Assembly (NCBI GenBank): GCA_037355855.1
Contig: CM074759.1
Coordinates: forward strand, 1,984,001-2,048,000
Length of the DNA stretch: 64,000 nt
Direction: 5' to 3'
Source: Pseudo-nitzschia pungens
Lineage: Eukaryota; Bacillariophyta; Bacillariophyceae; Bacillariales; Bacillariaceae
Shown: positions 21,801 to 30,999 of the stretch, in pieces
Layout: the number at the start of each line of letters is the position of its first letter
Position numbering within the stretch: the first letter of the stretch is position 1
Translations under genes and position numbers: made by a program
The notes under the pieces: generated by a model
Told to the model about the DNA's origin: nothing
Database searches by the model: none
The model's input: only the letters and a program-made list of their open reading frames with translations

Positions 21801-24155
21801 TTCCTTTCCTTCCAACGTCCAGCCCAGATGTTTAGCTGTCTCCTTAGTACTTCGGACATTCGCATGTCCACAGTGCTCGTGTGCCTGCTGCACCGTCATC
21901 ACGGTTGGTTTGGTTGCCAGCGCCATTTCTTTCTGGTGACCATCGTTTCTCCGATCGATTCTCACTGCCCAAAGCTTACCTTCTTTCGAGTGTATTGGTA
22001 TATCAAAATGCAGTGTTTGCTTACCTTTGTACAGGTGTATCCCGGATTTATCTCCTGTCATGGTCCAACCATTGTCAGTTAGTTTGGTTATGGAGCAAAG
22101 ATTGAATTTGGATCCACCATATCTGCCGTCCATCATGCGAATTAATGTGGTAGTTCCCTTTGGTCCCCGTACTATCCCTGGTATATCCACGATCGCTACT
22201 GCTTGCATCTTATTCCCACTCGCATCCATGGAGTGGTTTGCAGTCTTTAGTCGTGCGTTAGCATTCTTTGAAGGAATCGAGCCTACCCGACTGTTCGTGA
22301 TGTGACACGTTGCTCCTGTATCTGCAATCCATAAATACGGTGAGTATAGGGATTCCGACGCCGAATTTGCCGTAAGTGCCTTAATGTCCCCTTGAGTGTT
22401 CAGCATTGCGTATTCTTCGCACCCTGCGAACTCGTCATTCCCGGGTCTATATGTCGGTTGTGCTTCGGTTGGCCAATCGTTCGGCGCGTCTTGTTCGGGT
22501 CTGTCGGTCCAATGCCGAATTGCATAGGTTCTGCGTGTATGTGACTCCAGTTGTTCTGCCGCATGTATATATTGCGGCATGGATATCAACATATCACTGT
22601 CAGTTCCGGCTGGCACTGCTTTGAGTCTCATACTCCAGCCCTTCAACTGTCCGTTACTATCTAACAATTCCGTGACTGCTTGTACTTCTCCCAGTATTGG
22701 TCTGTTGTATGTATGTGCTGGCGCACGATACCATCCCTTACGATTCATTTTTGTTTGTTTCTTACGCGCCTGCGTGTTAATCCCGCACGTGTTCCTGGTG
22801 TGCTTTGGTGTCACACAGCATTTGTTTTGTTTCTTGCGCTCCTGCCTGTTCATGTGGCAGTCGTTCTTGGTGTGTTTAGGTCTTGGACAGTGCTGACACG
22901 CGCTGTTGGTATGTGCCTTTTGCCTTTGACTTTGTTTAATCGTGTGTTTGCGTCCACGATTGCTGCTTTCAGGTCCATTTGCTCTGTGTCCCTTCACGTA
23001 CATTGTCTGTACATTCTGTACTGCTTTCTTGTCCTTTCTTTTCTTTGGCTTGTTTCTGCTCCTGTTTACCCTGTTGCGGCGCCAGTTCATATCTCCTGGT
23101 TCAGTTAACTCTGTAACCTCTGACATGATCTCTCCTGCTACTTCACCATGGGACTCTTGACACGACAAACACTGATCGATTCTCGCTAATGCCATCTCGG
23201 ATTCAATCGACAATGCCGCGATCTCGTTGGTTTGTTTCGCTTTCACTCGTTTTGGTTTCTTTTCGGGGTACTTGTCCCAACAGTTTGGTTCGGCGTGTCC
23301 TTTCTTTCCACAGTGACTGCACTTCTTCAGTTTTGGGCAATCGCGTTTGATATGTCCAGGCTTTCCACAGTTGTAACATTTCTTCTGACCATGATCTCCA
23401 GAAGTCTTGTGGTCTATTTTGTTCCCGTCGTAATCGTACTCGTTCGACGTCAAACTGTATTCAACCTGGATTTTGTTCTTGTTTCGCTCATTCAGCGCCT
23501 TCCAGAGTGTGATCATTGCTTGCTTTATCTCGCGAACCTTTGGTGCGCCATTGTGTTCCTTTAGCGCTTCCTCTCGCTTCCGGATCAAAGTCTGTTGATA
23601 CAGATCCGGTGCTTTGGTGTAAATCAACACTAACTTTTCTTCGTCGGTTATTCCCTGGGTTCGGTCCGCATACTTCAGTTCGATCTTTGCCAGTCTCGCG
23701 AAGAAGTCCCTTGGATTTTCCTTGTTCTTCATGGTAAGTTGCGCCATTTCCCTGCGTTGATCAAATAGAGCTGTTGCCGGATCTCCTCGATACTCCGCAA
23801 ATAGGTCTTGGATGATGACGTGGGCTTGTCCAATCGGCCACTCTTTGGTAACTGACGCATGCACCATGGCTAAACAGTTAATCATCTCACCTTTTGCAAA
23901 CGCAATCTGCATTGCTGACACTGCCAGTCTGTTCTTCAGAATGGCTTCCTTGTTGGCCTCGGAATGCTTGTTGCCCTCGTCTTCTTCCTCCTTGTCCGGC
24001 ATGTCCTTGTGCCGGTCTTCCTTTAGAACTTCGATAAAGTCCTTCTGAGCTGCGTATGCTCTCAAATAAGCCCACCAGCTTGCGAATCCGTCCTCACTGT
24101 CCACACTGAATGTCGGTACGTCTACCTTTATGGACTTCTGTTTGGTTTCACCCAT
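18819..24155 (-). CDS. Copia Gag-Pol polyprotein, 1778 aa, uninterrupted
   Basis: Encodes capsid and all enzymes for reverse transcription and integration in cytoplasmic particles and the nucleus. Approximate residues: gag 1-250; two CCHC knuckles (CYNCGKPGHIKRDC and CSHCGKKGHAEPNC) at 259-295; two more CCHC-like motifs (CQHCPRPKHTKNDC, CCVTPKHTRNTC) near 420-450. Protease WIADTGATCHI lies near 607. Integrase HHCC (HEHCGHAN... CEAC) spans 758-790, followed by a DDE region including RCDDGGE. Reverse transcriptase has FLNGEF near 1363 and the active-site box WVDD near 1450. RNase H has CDNKGTVDLANN near 1708. Gag and pol are fused in one frame, with no stop or shift. The frame starts at ATG 24155, about 107 bp inside the 5' LTR. 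All key residues seem present, so the element may be competent. Confidence 0.96.
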   Translation of the reverse strand: MGETKQKSIKVDVPTFSVDSEDGFASWWAYLRAYAAQKDFIEVLKEDRHKDMPDKEEEDEGNKHSEANKEAILKNRLAVSAMQIAFAKGEMINCLAMVHASVTKEWPIGQAHVIIQDLFAEYRGDPATALFDQRREMAQLTMKNKENPRDFFARLAKIELKYADRTQGITDEEKLVLIYTKAPDLYQQTLIRKREEALKEHNGAPKVREIKQAMITLWKALNERNKNKIQVEYSLTSNEYDYDGNKIDHKTSGDHGQKKCYNCGKPGHIKRDCPKLKKCSHCGKKGHAEPNCWDKYPEKKPKRVKAKQTNEIAALSIESEMALARIDQCLSCQESHGEVAGEIMSEVTELTEPGDMNWRRNRVNRSRNKPKKRKDKKAVQNVQTMYVKGHRANGPESSNRGRKHTIKQSQRQKAHTNSACQHCPRPKHTKNDCHMNRQERKKQNKCCVTPKHTRNTCGINTQARKKQTKMNRKGWYRAPAHTYNRPILGEVQAVTELLDSNGQLKGWSMRLKAVPAGTDSDMLISMPQYIHAAEQLESHTRRTYAIRHWTDRPEQDAPNDWPTEAQPTYRPGNDEFAGCEEYAMLNTQGDIKALTANSASESLYSPYLWIADTGATCHITNSRVGSIPSKNANARLKTANHSMDASGNKMQAVAIVDIPGIVRGPKGTTTLIRMMDGRYGGSKFNLCSITKLTDNGWTMTGDKSGIHLYKGKQTLHFDIPIHSKEGKLWAVRIDRRNDGHQKEMALATKPTVMTVQQAHEHCGHANVRSTKETAKHLGWTLEGKEATCEACAVGKAKQGDLGSGETQQITKIGQKWYVDGLSLKEPKKGGVVFPYNNCLTVGVEYLTGGTILGWYRSKKGFVDDFCTKLHRFKKHGKQPEYIRCDDGGENYRFEAVLNGKEWKMDAQFEYTAKTPQRNSRVETKLYHLCGKTRAALAAANVPDKYRYTLFTHFLKWAAQTDMLTVVDVHGRKMTRHEHLYGKLPKWIDNLQVAGMAGVVKTYKRGTAKVKARGKVCLFVHYSENHARDCYVMYDPKTKKTIHSRDVQWLGRMYYKPGSLPGVDIVMEPEMDEESVVSVASDSSEESTVHTSIHTEVVDFEAEQPLFETDTESTDGSETTDSSEVDTRVVRTVTRSGRQVRAPLAHDGTELAALAIQDGYAEETCLLGLDEAGISALDEVYDESMMEEEALVFALTKGEKEYQSVEHAFGYIDSTKQHRLVAAALADTEGELFLVGATGENYGNTEELNVMNYQQAMKTVDREEWEKAIKVEHDKMVKYNVFEVVHPRDIPKGTKLFDSTWAMKKKPNGVFRARNAFRGFQQVDGKHYDSHDKSAPVATEVSIRICFVLALVAKWYQHLVDVEGAFLNGEFQHPDRHQIYMKIPEAYKKWYPAWGVFKLLKTQYGTVQAALQYYRECCKTLAFLGFKRNPAEPCVFYKYEEEQLVLFVLWVDDCCISGPKELVLKTVKQFMGLWDCKDLGQLKEYVGCQVERELGYIRLTQPVKVQRFVDEFGCAGGTGTQNKAPTTPAEPGSVLEFKPEIDKPLSSEEQTKYRSGVGILLHMMRWSRPDVLNAVRELSSHMQQASTRSMKALKRVMNFIVSTKKKGFTIKVTKPGAWNGRRGKYKFTISGKCDSEYAKHSSRRSVNAGIVYLEGAIVKQFSKMMPIIALSTTEAELYSAVLTAQDMMFVYHIMINMELEIELPMILYCDNKGTVDLANNWSVGGRTRHIDVKQNFLRELKERGFLMVKWRTGNDMTPDMHTKNLSRDLFNQYSSELVS

Positions 24156-24250
24156 GCTTGTGGTTTGTTACTTACTTTGTTGCTGATGGCTTATACGGAT
24201 ATTCTGTATGATTCTTTTAACTCGATTTCCAACGCTTACAACTCAAAACG

Positions 24251-24262
24251 TTCTTCGAAGAA
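24251..24262. other. Perfect 12-bp palindrome at the copia primer-binding position
   Basis: TTCTTCGAAGAA abuts the 5' LTR exactly, where a tRNA primer-binding site normally starts. It is not a TGG-type site. Confidence 0.7.
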
Positions 24263-24686
24263 TGTTGAGATGGTTGAAATATGCGGGTTAATAGAAGTGT
24301 TACTTTATTGGATTCTATCTTTTACAAAATATGAGCCAGGTATTCTCCTCCAATAATCCCAACGATTGTTCTAACAACCACTGTAAATCACTCCTAAACC
24401 TCTTCCTGTGATAAGCTCGCCAATATCTCTTTTGTCGCTGCTCTAAGTACCTTCAGTTGGGGACACTGAATATTTGTCCAACTGTCTTGTCTTCATCACA
24501 GATTCACCATATTTGTGTCCTTACTATTGACTTTGTGAGCTTGAAATATTTGCTAGTTTGCACCTCTTGCCATCTGTTTTAGTGCTTTGTTTGTCTTCTC
24601 CTTCGCGTTATATTTCTTCTCCTCTGAACTGTGATTCCTTCATTATTTCGTCTGTCCGTTCTTCATTTGACCACTTTGTCTCAACA
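24263..24686 (-). repeat. Copia 5' LTR (424 bp)
   Basis: Partner of the LTR at 18375-18798. It should carry the element promoter on the minus strand. Followed on the right by the target duplication GGATT. Confidence 0.97.
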
Positions 24687-24691
24687 GGATT

Positions 24692-25226
24692 GAATCAATC
24701 TATTTTGATCTACCGTGATACTTTTCTTCGGATGTTGAATCAGAGGGTAAATTGACAACTGATACTACACACACCTAAGCATTCAATGCCTTTTTAAAAA
24801 ACGAATTGATGGATTTCAATGAGACTTTTACGTCCATCTAGTCTATCGGTTTGATGAAAGAACATTTGTGTGCTAACAAGATGCATTTTGCGTAAGATTA
24901 CTCGTACGATAGTGCGGAATTTTTTCCTGTGAAATTTGGAAAAAAAAACTGGGATTGGAGCTTCTTTTGTTCACACATCGCACGCATCATTGTTGCTTTT
25001 TGTCTCGTTCTCTCCGCAAAAAAGCTGTGAGAAAGAGAGAAACGGGACTGGACCACTCGTGAACGGTAGAAACAACATACTACCGTAGTATTACTTACAG
25101 TCTCTCAAGTTGCGGCGCTCGCGCCAACTCGTTCGACGACCGGAAAAAAACATTTTCATCACGTCGGGATACCAATCGAAAATCCAAACCAACTGAAAAA
25201 GGACCATTGACTTGTGGCAATCGAGT
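24692..25226. other. Flank between copia and the CDIN1 homologue
   Basis: Non-coding. It presumably carries the promoter and 5' UTR of the next gene. No specific site recognised. Confidence 0.4.
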
Positions 25227-26861
25227 ATGGATCATAGCACTGACGAAGCACGATACTATAGGGTTGACCGCTGGTGTCAAGAACAGATTCGCAATGGCAG
25301 CGATTTTTTATTCGATCCTGTTCTCTTCGATGCGACAATGAAGGCAACCAGCAAGGATTTCGGTTTTCCGCTCGAATCACTACAGTCGTTTTTCCGAAAT
25401 CTATACGTCAAACACATAAAGAACACGAGTTATAAAGTGAAAAACGATCTGCAGATGAAATACATCGATAGGTATTTATCCGGAATATCCATAATAGATT
25501 TGGCCAAGGAGGCGAATTTTTCTCCTGCTCTCTTCGCTAGACGAGTAGTCGAAGAATTGACCGATCTTAGAAAGAAGGAGTTGAGCATTGCCATGAAGAA
25601 TCCGCTGGATCAACTTGCAACCATCGATTGTATCAAAGAAAAATACAAAGATTCAGAGGAAAACCGACGAAATGATGGGTAGGTCTGTTTTATTTTATTT
25701 TGTCGGGAGGTCCGTTTTGCAGATTTGTTTTCCGTGACGATAGAACTGGCATCACGTGCTCTTTTCGTCTCATTGGTGAAGCCATGCGTTTCCAAACCCC
25801 CCGTGTGTCGATCGTTTCACAGGCCACAGACATCTCCATCTACACCGAACACGACAAGGATTGCTCGCGAAGTCATTGATGCAATTGCCGCAGATCCTCT
25901 TCATGGACCTGCCTCGGATCGTGCAAGGCATTTCATTGGGATCGAATATGAAATAGTTTTGGAGCGTGGATTGAAAAATCTAGGTGAGTGAACGTGACAA
26001 CTGGTCACTGGAGTTGTGGATCCTGCTTCTGGAGACGATACGTTTTGACGTCGTTATCAGTATCGTATCTTTTTCATGTCATGTTAGGCCAATCATATTC
26101 TCAACAAATCATCACAAAAATGATGCAGGAATATTATTCGAATCAGAAGCAAAACTTCGAGCAAAGGGTTCTTCTCGAACCCCAGATGCAGTATTGTAAG
26201 TGTTACTTTGTGATTGTTCGTATCTGTGAAATCGGTGTGGAAAAGGTTGAACGAATGAAGACGATGCGCTGTATCTAAGCGATAGAATTGTTCCCCACAA
26301 AAATACTTCGATACGTAGATCGTGCCCAATAAGTGTGAAAGTTGGATCAGAATGGCACATCGTATGTTGGATTGATTCGAAGGTAAGACGTGAACGAATT
26401 TCATAATGAGCTATGCAAGCGATCAGACTTGTGTGGAAATGAATGGATCTTGCATCAGCGTGAAAATAAACTAAGATCAAGTCGAGAAGCTATTTTTTTC
26501 TTTCGTTGGTCTTTATCCTAAAATGTCCTTCTTTCCAATCCGATATTTTCTGATGAAAAAATAATGTCTGCCTAAGGCACTTTATGGGGACATTGATACT
26601 CATCGAACCGTACTTCCACAGGCAGAAGCATACGTAAATCGATTTGGCCCTGGACTCGTTCTGTACTGGTTTGGTCACGCCCCGGTTTCCAAACTGGAAA
26701 ATGCAAACGGTGACTTGCTGATTGTAGGGTGGAAACTTCCCGAAACTATACTGTGGCCGACAGGTGAAGAGCAACGTGGCCCCACGGAAACACAAGTTGA
26801 AGAAGTAGCAACCGCTGGTGCTAGTGATGAAACGCAGCATTTGACCAACGTTTCAACATGA
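25227..26861 (+). CDS. CDIN1: CDIN1 (C15orf41) homologue, PD-(D/E)XK-type nuclease, 5 exons, about 353 aa
   Basis: Exons by sequence: 25227..25678, 25823..25983, 26129..26195, 26286..26382 and 26577..26861. All introns are GT-AG and 90-194 bp, and the phases agree. In humans CDIN1 partners codanin-1 and belongs to the restriction-endonuclease-like fold. Matching features are the helical N-terminal half (LYVKHIKNTS, DRYLSGISIIDLAKEANFSP, then an Arg-Arg helix) and LRAKGSSRTPDAVL, which carries the PD at the end of exon 3. Further matches are WHIVCWIDSK, with the D-x-K at the end of exon 4, ALYGDIDTHR, and YVNRFGPGLVLYWFGHAP in exon 5. The start is ATG 25227. Length exceeds the human protein (about 280 aa) because of N- and C-terminal extensions. 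Its stop lies 20 bp from the stop of the convergent gene. Nuclease activity here is inferred from the conserved motif. Confidence 0.85.
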
Positions 26862-26881
26862 ATGATCGTCGCATACTTTTC

Positions 26882-27892
26882 TTAAGGATCACCTCTTATA
26901 TTGTAGGTAAAGTTTTCAACCCAGATTTCTTTGTTACTTGCACCTTTGAATCTCAAGGAACCCGTAACATATGCAACGCGATGCTTATTACCCCAATCGT
27001 ATGTAGCACTCATGGTGACTGGGTAGATAGTCTCACCACGTCGACCTTTAGCGACCTTGCGCTTTTTCCCCACTACCGGTTCGTTGATTTTCCAATGACG
27101 GCTGCCCCGAGAGTGGTCCTTCTTGAAAAACGCAACAAAGATTTCCTTTGAAATTTGCTCGGTGTCCATTCCGCCTGTTTCATACTCGCAGAATGTCTGG
27201 AAAAAAGTGTAACCCAAAGAAATTGGTTCTACCGGCTCGAGGCCAATACCTGGATGAAACTTGCTGACGAAGTACAACTTTGTAAGGGGTTTCATGCGCG
27301 GGCTGAATTCGTAGACCCGTTTGGCCGAGCGTTGTGTGCCACCAAAGGAGCTACCGGCATTGGATTTGGATGGCGCCGTGAACGGACCCATATGCTGTGA
27401 CGAAGGGCGTTTGCGTTGATTGGGCTGAGGAGTCGAAAAAGGAGCGCCCGCTCTTACATTCTTGGCTTCTCGATCGATTTTGTGGGGAGTAGCAGGTCTC
27501 TTTGCACGGGAAATCGCCATGCGATGAAAGTTTGAAAGTTCCTCATCGATGGGAATTCCACAAGGATTCTTGTTGGGAAGATTAGCTCGCGTTGAAGCTT
27601 TGAGTCTAGCTCGAGTGGCGAGAGTATGACTCTTCGAAGATATAGTGTGAGACTTATAGAGACGGTCAAACACCGAGGAGGACCTGACGGCGGGCAAACG
27701 AGGAGTTCCCGTTTTCTTCGCATTGTTTGGAGTGATTGGATGAATTTCCTCTTTGTCATTATTTCGTGTATCGCTTGGCTCTTCTACCCGAGAAGGCAAA
27801 GACGAGAGTGCTGCAACAGCAGACATCATGAGTTGCCTTTGTTCTTGGTTCGTCGGTTCGTTGGACGCTGTGCCCGCATCATCAACCGGCAT
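26882..27892 (-). CDS. Basic hypothetical protein with a VFDRLY motif, 336 aa
   Basis: One uninterrupted frame from ATG 27892. The N-terminal 200 residues are basic, Ser/Thr/Pro-rich and likely disordered. They contain SSSVFDRLYKSHT near residue 75, a short motif also found twice in the small protein at 31000-31332. The C-terminal 130 residues look folded (KLYFVSKFHPGIGLEP, GYTFFQTFCEYETGG, ETIYPVTMSATYDWGNKHR, then KEIWVENFTY) but I do not recognise the family. The basic, disordered half suggests binding to nucleic acid, microtubules or another acidic partner; this is inference. It is tail-to-tail with the CDIN1 homologue, with 20 bp between stop codons, so the 3' UTRs must overlap. Confidence 0.75.
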   Translation of the reverse strand: MPVDDAGTASNEPTNQEQRQLMMSAVAALSSLPSRVEEPSDTRNNDKEEIHPITPNNAKKTGTPRLPAVRSSSVFDRLYKSHTISSKSHTLATRARLKASTRANLPNKNPCGIPIDEELSNFHRMAISRAKRPATPHKIDREAKNVRAGAPFSTPQPNQRKRPSSQHMGPFTAPSKSNAGSSFGGTQRSAKRVYEFSPRMKPLTKLYFVSKFHPGIGLEPVEPISLGYTFFQTFCEYETGGMDTEQISKEIFVAFFKKDHSRGSRHWKINEPVVGKKRKVAKGRRGETIYPVTMSATYDWGNKHRVAYVTGSLRFKGASNKEIWVENFTYNIRGDP

Positions 27893-28867
27893 GATTCTTT
27901 TTTGATCAGCAAACTTCGTTGCTGCTGAAGACTCTTTTGCTACACACGCCCTGGTTCTGGAGTGCCGTTTATCTCTTTCCCAATCTTTCAGCGTTTACGC
28001 TCATGCACGTCTAAACTAATGCGATACGCCAATAGATCGATAACAAGCTGCGCGCAGTTGGTTTCTATCGGCAAGTTGAACGTCGTCTTTCGAGTCTCAG
28101 CACGGTAATAATTATTGAAAAAGGGGTTGAGAGTTTAAAGGGTGATTCGAACAGTAACTTTTAAAAAATTCATCGGAGTAATACGGTATGAAACAAAAAG
28201 ATTCCAGAGTTGTCCGGTAATTACTAATTACCGGTTCAGTACGACACAGTAAGCAATTTACGTACCAAATCCGTAGCATTTTTTTTTCATGAAAAAAAAA
28301 TGACCGACGCCAAAACTGAATTTGAAATTTTAAAAGCGAAAAAAAAATAATAGAAGTAAGTCTTGCCGGTAAGGTTAACCTTAATACGAGTAAGGTTTTT
28401 ATGAATGCTTGTACTCGTAACTTACCGCACTAACCTTAGGTGGACCCATGCAAGTCTGTAATCCTCGCGTTACGCGTTACGATCACCAAAGATCCATCGT
28501 TTGTACCGGTAAGTTACAACAACAGCAAAGGAACAACTAACCTTAAATTACTTGTAGTAGTAACCTTACGAACTAAAGTAAGTTGCTACTACTTGTACCG
28601 TACATGACTGCGGATGATGGTGACGTCTGGTAAAAGATCTTTCGTTTGATTTATTTGTACGGTAGGTGTCGAACATCGCAGCCCCAGACTACATTCTGAA
28701 TATGAGATTCGAATCAAAACAATAATGATGACAAAACGTAATCATAATGCATCACAATCTGTAGTCGTCAACCTTCCGAGTTAAAGAACACAACCGACTG
28801 CAAGCTATAACTTCCGTTCCATTGTTGCGGATTGCGAACGCACGCAGCCCGCACTGGCTCTTCGGCC
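27893..28867. other. Intergenic, divergent 5' regions
   Basis: AT-rich DNA between two divergent genes. It is dense in TTACCGG, GGTTAACC and GTAAGTT words around 28200-28620 and contains a perfect 26-bp palindrome at 28277-28302. No gene seen. Confidence 0.5.
28277..28302. repeat. Perfect 26-bp A/T palindrome centred on CATG
   Basis: Nine T, then CATG, then nine A, flanked by CA and TG; symmetric over all 26 bases. It could extrude as a cruciform. Confidence 0.85.
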
Positions 28868-29884
28868 ATGGTGGACCCGCTAGCAACCGCCGAGGCGGTG
28901 ACGGACGCAATCGATGACACGAAAAGTCTGACCCAGAGGCAACAGCAACAGCAACAACATAAACAAAAACGACGAGAACCGCTGCGCATCGGCTTGCTGG
29001 GATGCGGCGCCATCAACAGCACCGTGGCCAGAATGATCGTCAACCATCAAGCCGGACCGGCGGTCTTGAAATCCATCCTCGTGCGAACCGAAAGATCCAG
29101 GGACGAGCTTCGATCGATGATGATCGATGTGGATTCCGAGACGCCGGATGGCAACGACGACGACGACAATGACAATGACAATGACAATGGCGAACCGCAC
29201 ACGCACAAGCACACGCCCACGTGCACCACGGACGCCGATCGATTCTTTTCCGGTAATGATTGGAGCCTCTGCATCGAGGCCGCCGGGCAGCAAGCCGTCA
29301 GAGACTACGGAAAGCGGTGCCTCGCATCCGGCCGGGACCTGATGATCACCTCCATCGGCGCGCTCACCGATGACGATCTCTACCACGAGTTGCGGACCAC
29401 TGCGGAAGCCAACGGGTCCCGTCTCATCCTGTGCACCGGATCCATGCCGGCACTGGACTGGATGGGCGCCGCTTCCCTCGACGACTGCGAGGAGGTGACG
29501 ATCACCCAGATCAAGCCACCGGGGGCGTGGCTCGGGACCCCTGCCGAGGCCGACCATCCCGATCTGCTGGAGCTCTCGGAAGCCCGGGTGCTCTTCGAGG
29601 GATCTTCCCGCGGCGCGGCGTCCTTGTTTCCTAAGAACGCCAACGTTGCCGCCATGCTGGCCCTGGCCACGGTGGGCCTCGACCGGACCAGGGCGCGCCT
29701 CGTGGCCGATCCGCACGTTTCCGGCAATCGCGTCGAGCTGTCGATTCGGGGGGCCGCCGGAAGCATGAAAGTGGACGTGGAGGCGGCTCCGTCCCGGACG
29801 AATCCGCGGACGTCAGCGATCGTGGCCCTGTCCGTGGTCAAGGCGATACGAAAGCTCTCGTGTCCCGTCGTGGTGGGATTGTAG
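28868..29884 (+). CDS. Aspartate dehydrogenase (NadX/ASPDH) family protein, 338 aa
   Basis: Predicted NAD(P)-dependent L-aspartate dehydrogenase, producing iminoaspartate (NAD biosynthesis) or oxaloacetate plus ammonia. The N-terminal Rossmann motif is RIGLLGCGAINSTVA. It is followed by CIEAAGQQAVRDYG, SIGALTDDDLY and LCTGSMPALDWMGAASLDD. The C-terminal domain has FPKNANVAAMLALATVGLDR and ADPHVSGNRVELSIRGAAG, typical of the family. An insert after strand 2 is Asp/Asn-rich, encoded by a GACAAT tandem repeat at 29157-29190, and makes the protein longer than the usual 260-285 aa. The in-frame ATG is 28868; codons further upstream begin only with TTG. Coding DNA is GC-rich compared with its flanks. 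No targeting signal is obvious. Confidence 0.88.
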   Translation: MVDPLATAEAVTDAIDDTKSLTQRQQQQQQHKQKRREPLRIGLLGCGAINSTVARMIVNHQAGPAVLKSILVRTERSRDELRSMMIDVDSETPDGNDDDDNDNDNDNGEPHTHKHTPTCTTDADRFFSGNDWSLCIEAAGQQAVRDYGKRCLASGRDLMITSIGALTDDDLYHELRTTAEANGSRLILCTGSMPALDWMGAASLDDCEEVTITQIKPPGAWLGTPAEADHPDLLELSEARVLFEGSSRGAASLFPKNANVAAMLALATVGLDRTRARLVADPHVSGNRVELSIRGAAGSMKVDVEAAPSRTNPRTSAIVALSVVKAIRKLSCPVVVGL

Positions 29885-30999
29885 TGGACATCAGAACAGA
29901 ATAGAACAGAACAGAACAGAAGAGAAAAGAACAGGACAAGACAGAACCGAACACATACGACAAACGTGTTCCATCAAGCAATCCATTCACGGCAGGGAGA
30001 CTGCAGAGAGCTACCACACTACACGTACGAACGATGTGACCGAAGAACTACTGTAGCTTGCTACAATTCATTCAGTTTGAAGTTCCTCCGATAAAACCAA
30101 CGACTGAACACTCTATTTTTCCACTAAGTAATGAATACGTAAATGGATGAAGATGTTGATTCTTCGAATGAGTTGTTAATAAAATTTGTACTCTCTGAAA
30201 GGGTGAAATGAACAAAGTGAGAATGTCGATCTGTTCATGTATTATTTGATGTCATGTCAATGTGTTATACATGTTGCTCTTCGTGAGAATCTTCCTTCAG
30301 AGTGGCGATATGTAAAAAGTATGTATGTAAATTCGGACCCTTTCTTGGAAAAGAGAACACACGTACCATCATGCATGTGTTGGAAGAATAAAAATAAATC
30401 TTCAAAATAGAAGCACCATGTTGAAAAGAAATAATGATGCGAGTCATAAAAACAGTAACCACAATCTTTTTTCATTACCAGTTCATAAGAGTACTGCACT
30501 CTCGCCAAAAGTTCCCTATCTCTCTCAGTTGTGACAAATATTCTACATCACGTGAGTGTTCAATAACCAAAAAATAATCATTGAACCTCATATTTTGAAC
30601 CTCACTCCAAAAGATTTGCACCGTTATGGATAATTTTCATTCCTACAAAGTATTTTAAATTACAGCAGCAAAGTGGCACCTCCCGATATCGTTTCAAATG
30701 CCGGTCGGATGCAAATGCATAATATTATTTTCACTCGTTTGGTTTCATGTAGTGAATCATCTGAATGATCTCACCAGTTGCACTGAATGCCAACAAAAAT
30801 CGTGAATGAATCACTTGCTAAATGTCCCAAAATATTCACCCTGAAAGCGACTTGTCAACATTCGACTTCATTTTTTATCATTTCTCAAAGCACCGAGGCC
30901 CGCGTCAACTTCTCCAATCGGTATACAATCAGCAAGAGATATCAACGATACAGTTTTGGTAGACAGCATCGTCCCGTATCCCCATTCATCAGTAAGTCA
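29885..30999. other. Intergenic with an AACAG microsatellite
   Basis: Right after the dehydrogenase stop, 29892-29950 is an imperfect (AACAG)n array, probably in its 3' UTR. The rest is AT-rich with no recognisable gene. Confidence 0.5.

Larger units (their letters stand above)
18375..24686 (-). mobile_element. Complete Ty1/copia LTR retrotransposon
   Basis: A 6,312-bp element in minus orientation. It is bounded by two 424-bp LTRs that start TGTTGAGA and end TCTCAACA, and flanked by the target duplication GGATT on both sides. By eye the LTRs show no difference, so insertion is recent. A single open gag-pol frame fills the interior. A purine-containing stretch (AATAGGGAAGTG) precedes the 3' LTR (18799-18810). 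Immediately inside the 5' LTR lies TTCTTCGAAGAA rather than a canonical TGG primer-binding site. It interrupts the DNA between the esterase pseudogene and the CDIN1 homologue. Copia assignment rests on integrase lying before reverse transcriptase. Confidence 0.96.

Noticed and set aside
18375..24686. Copia gag-pol expressed by frameshift
   Set aside because: The frame is uninterrupted through gag, protease, integrase, RT and RNase H.
28880..29716. 278-codon minus-strand frame
   Set aside because: Antisense to the dehydrogenase; arises from high GC at third positions.
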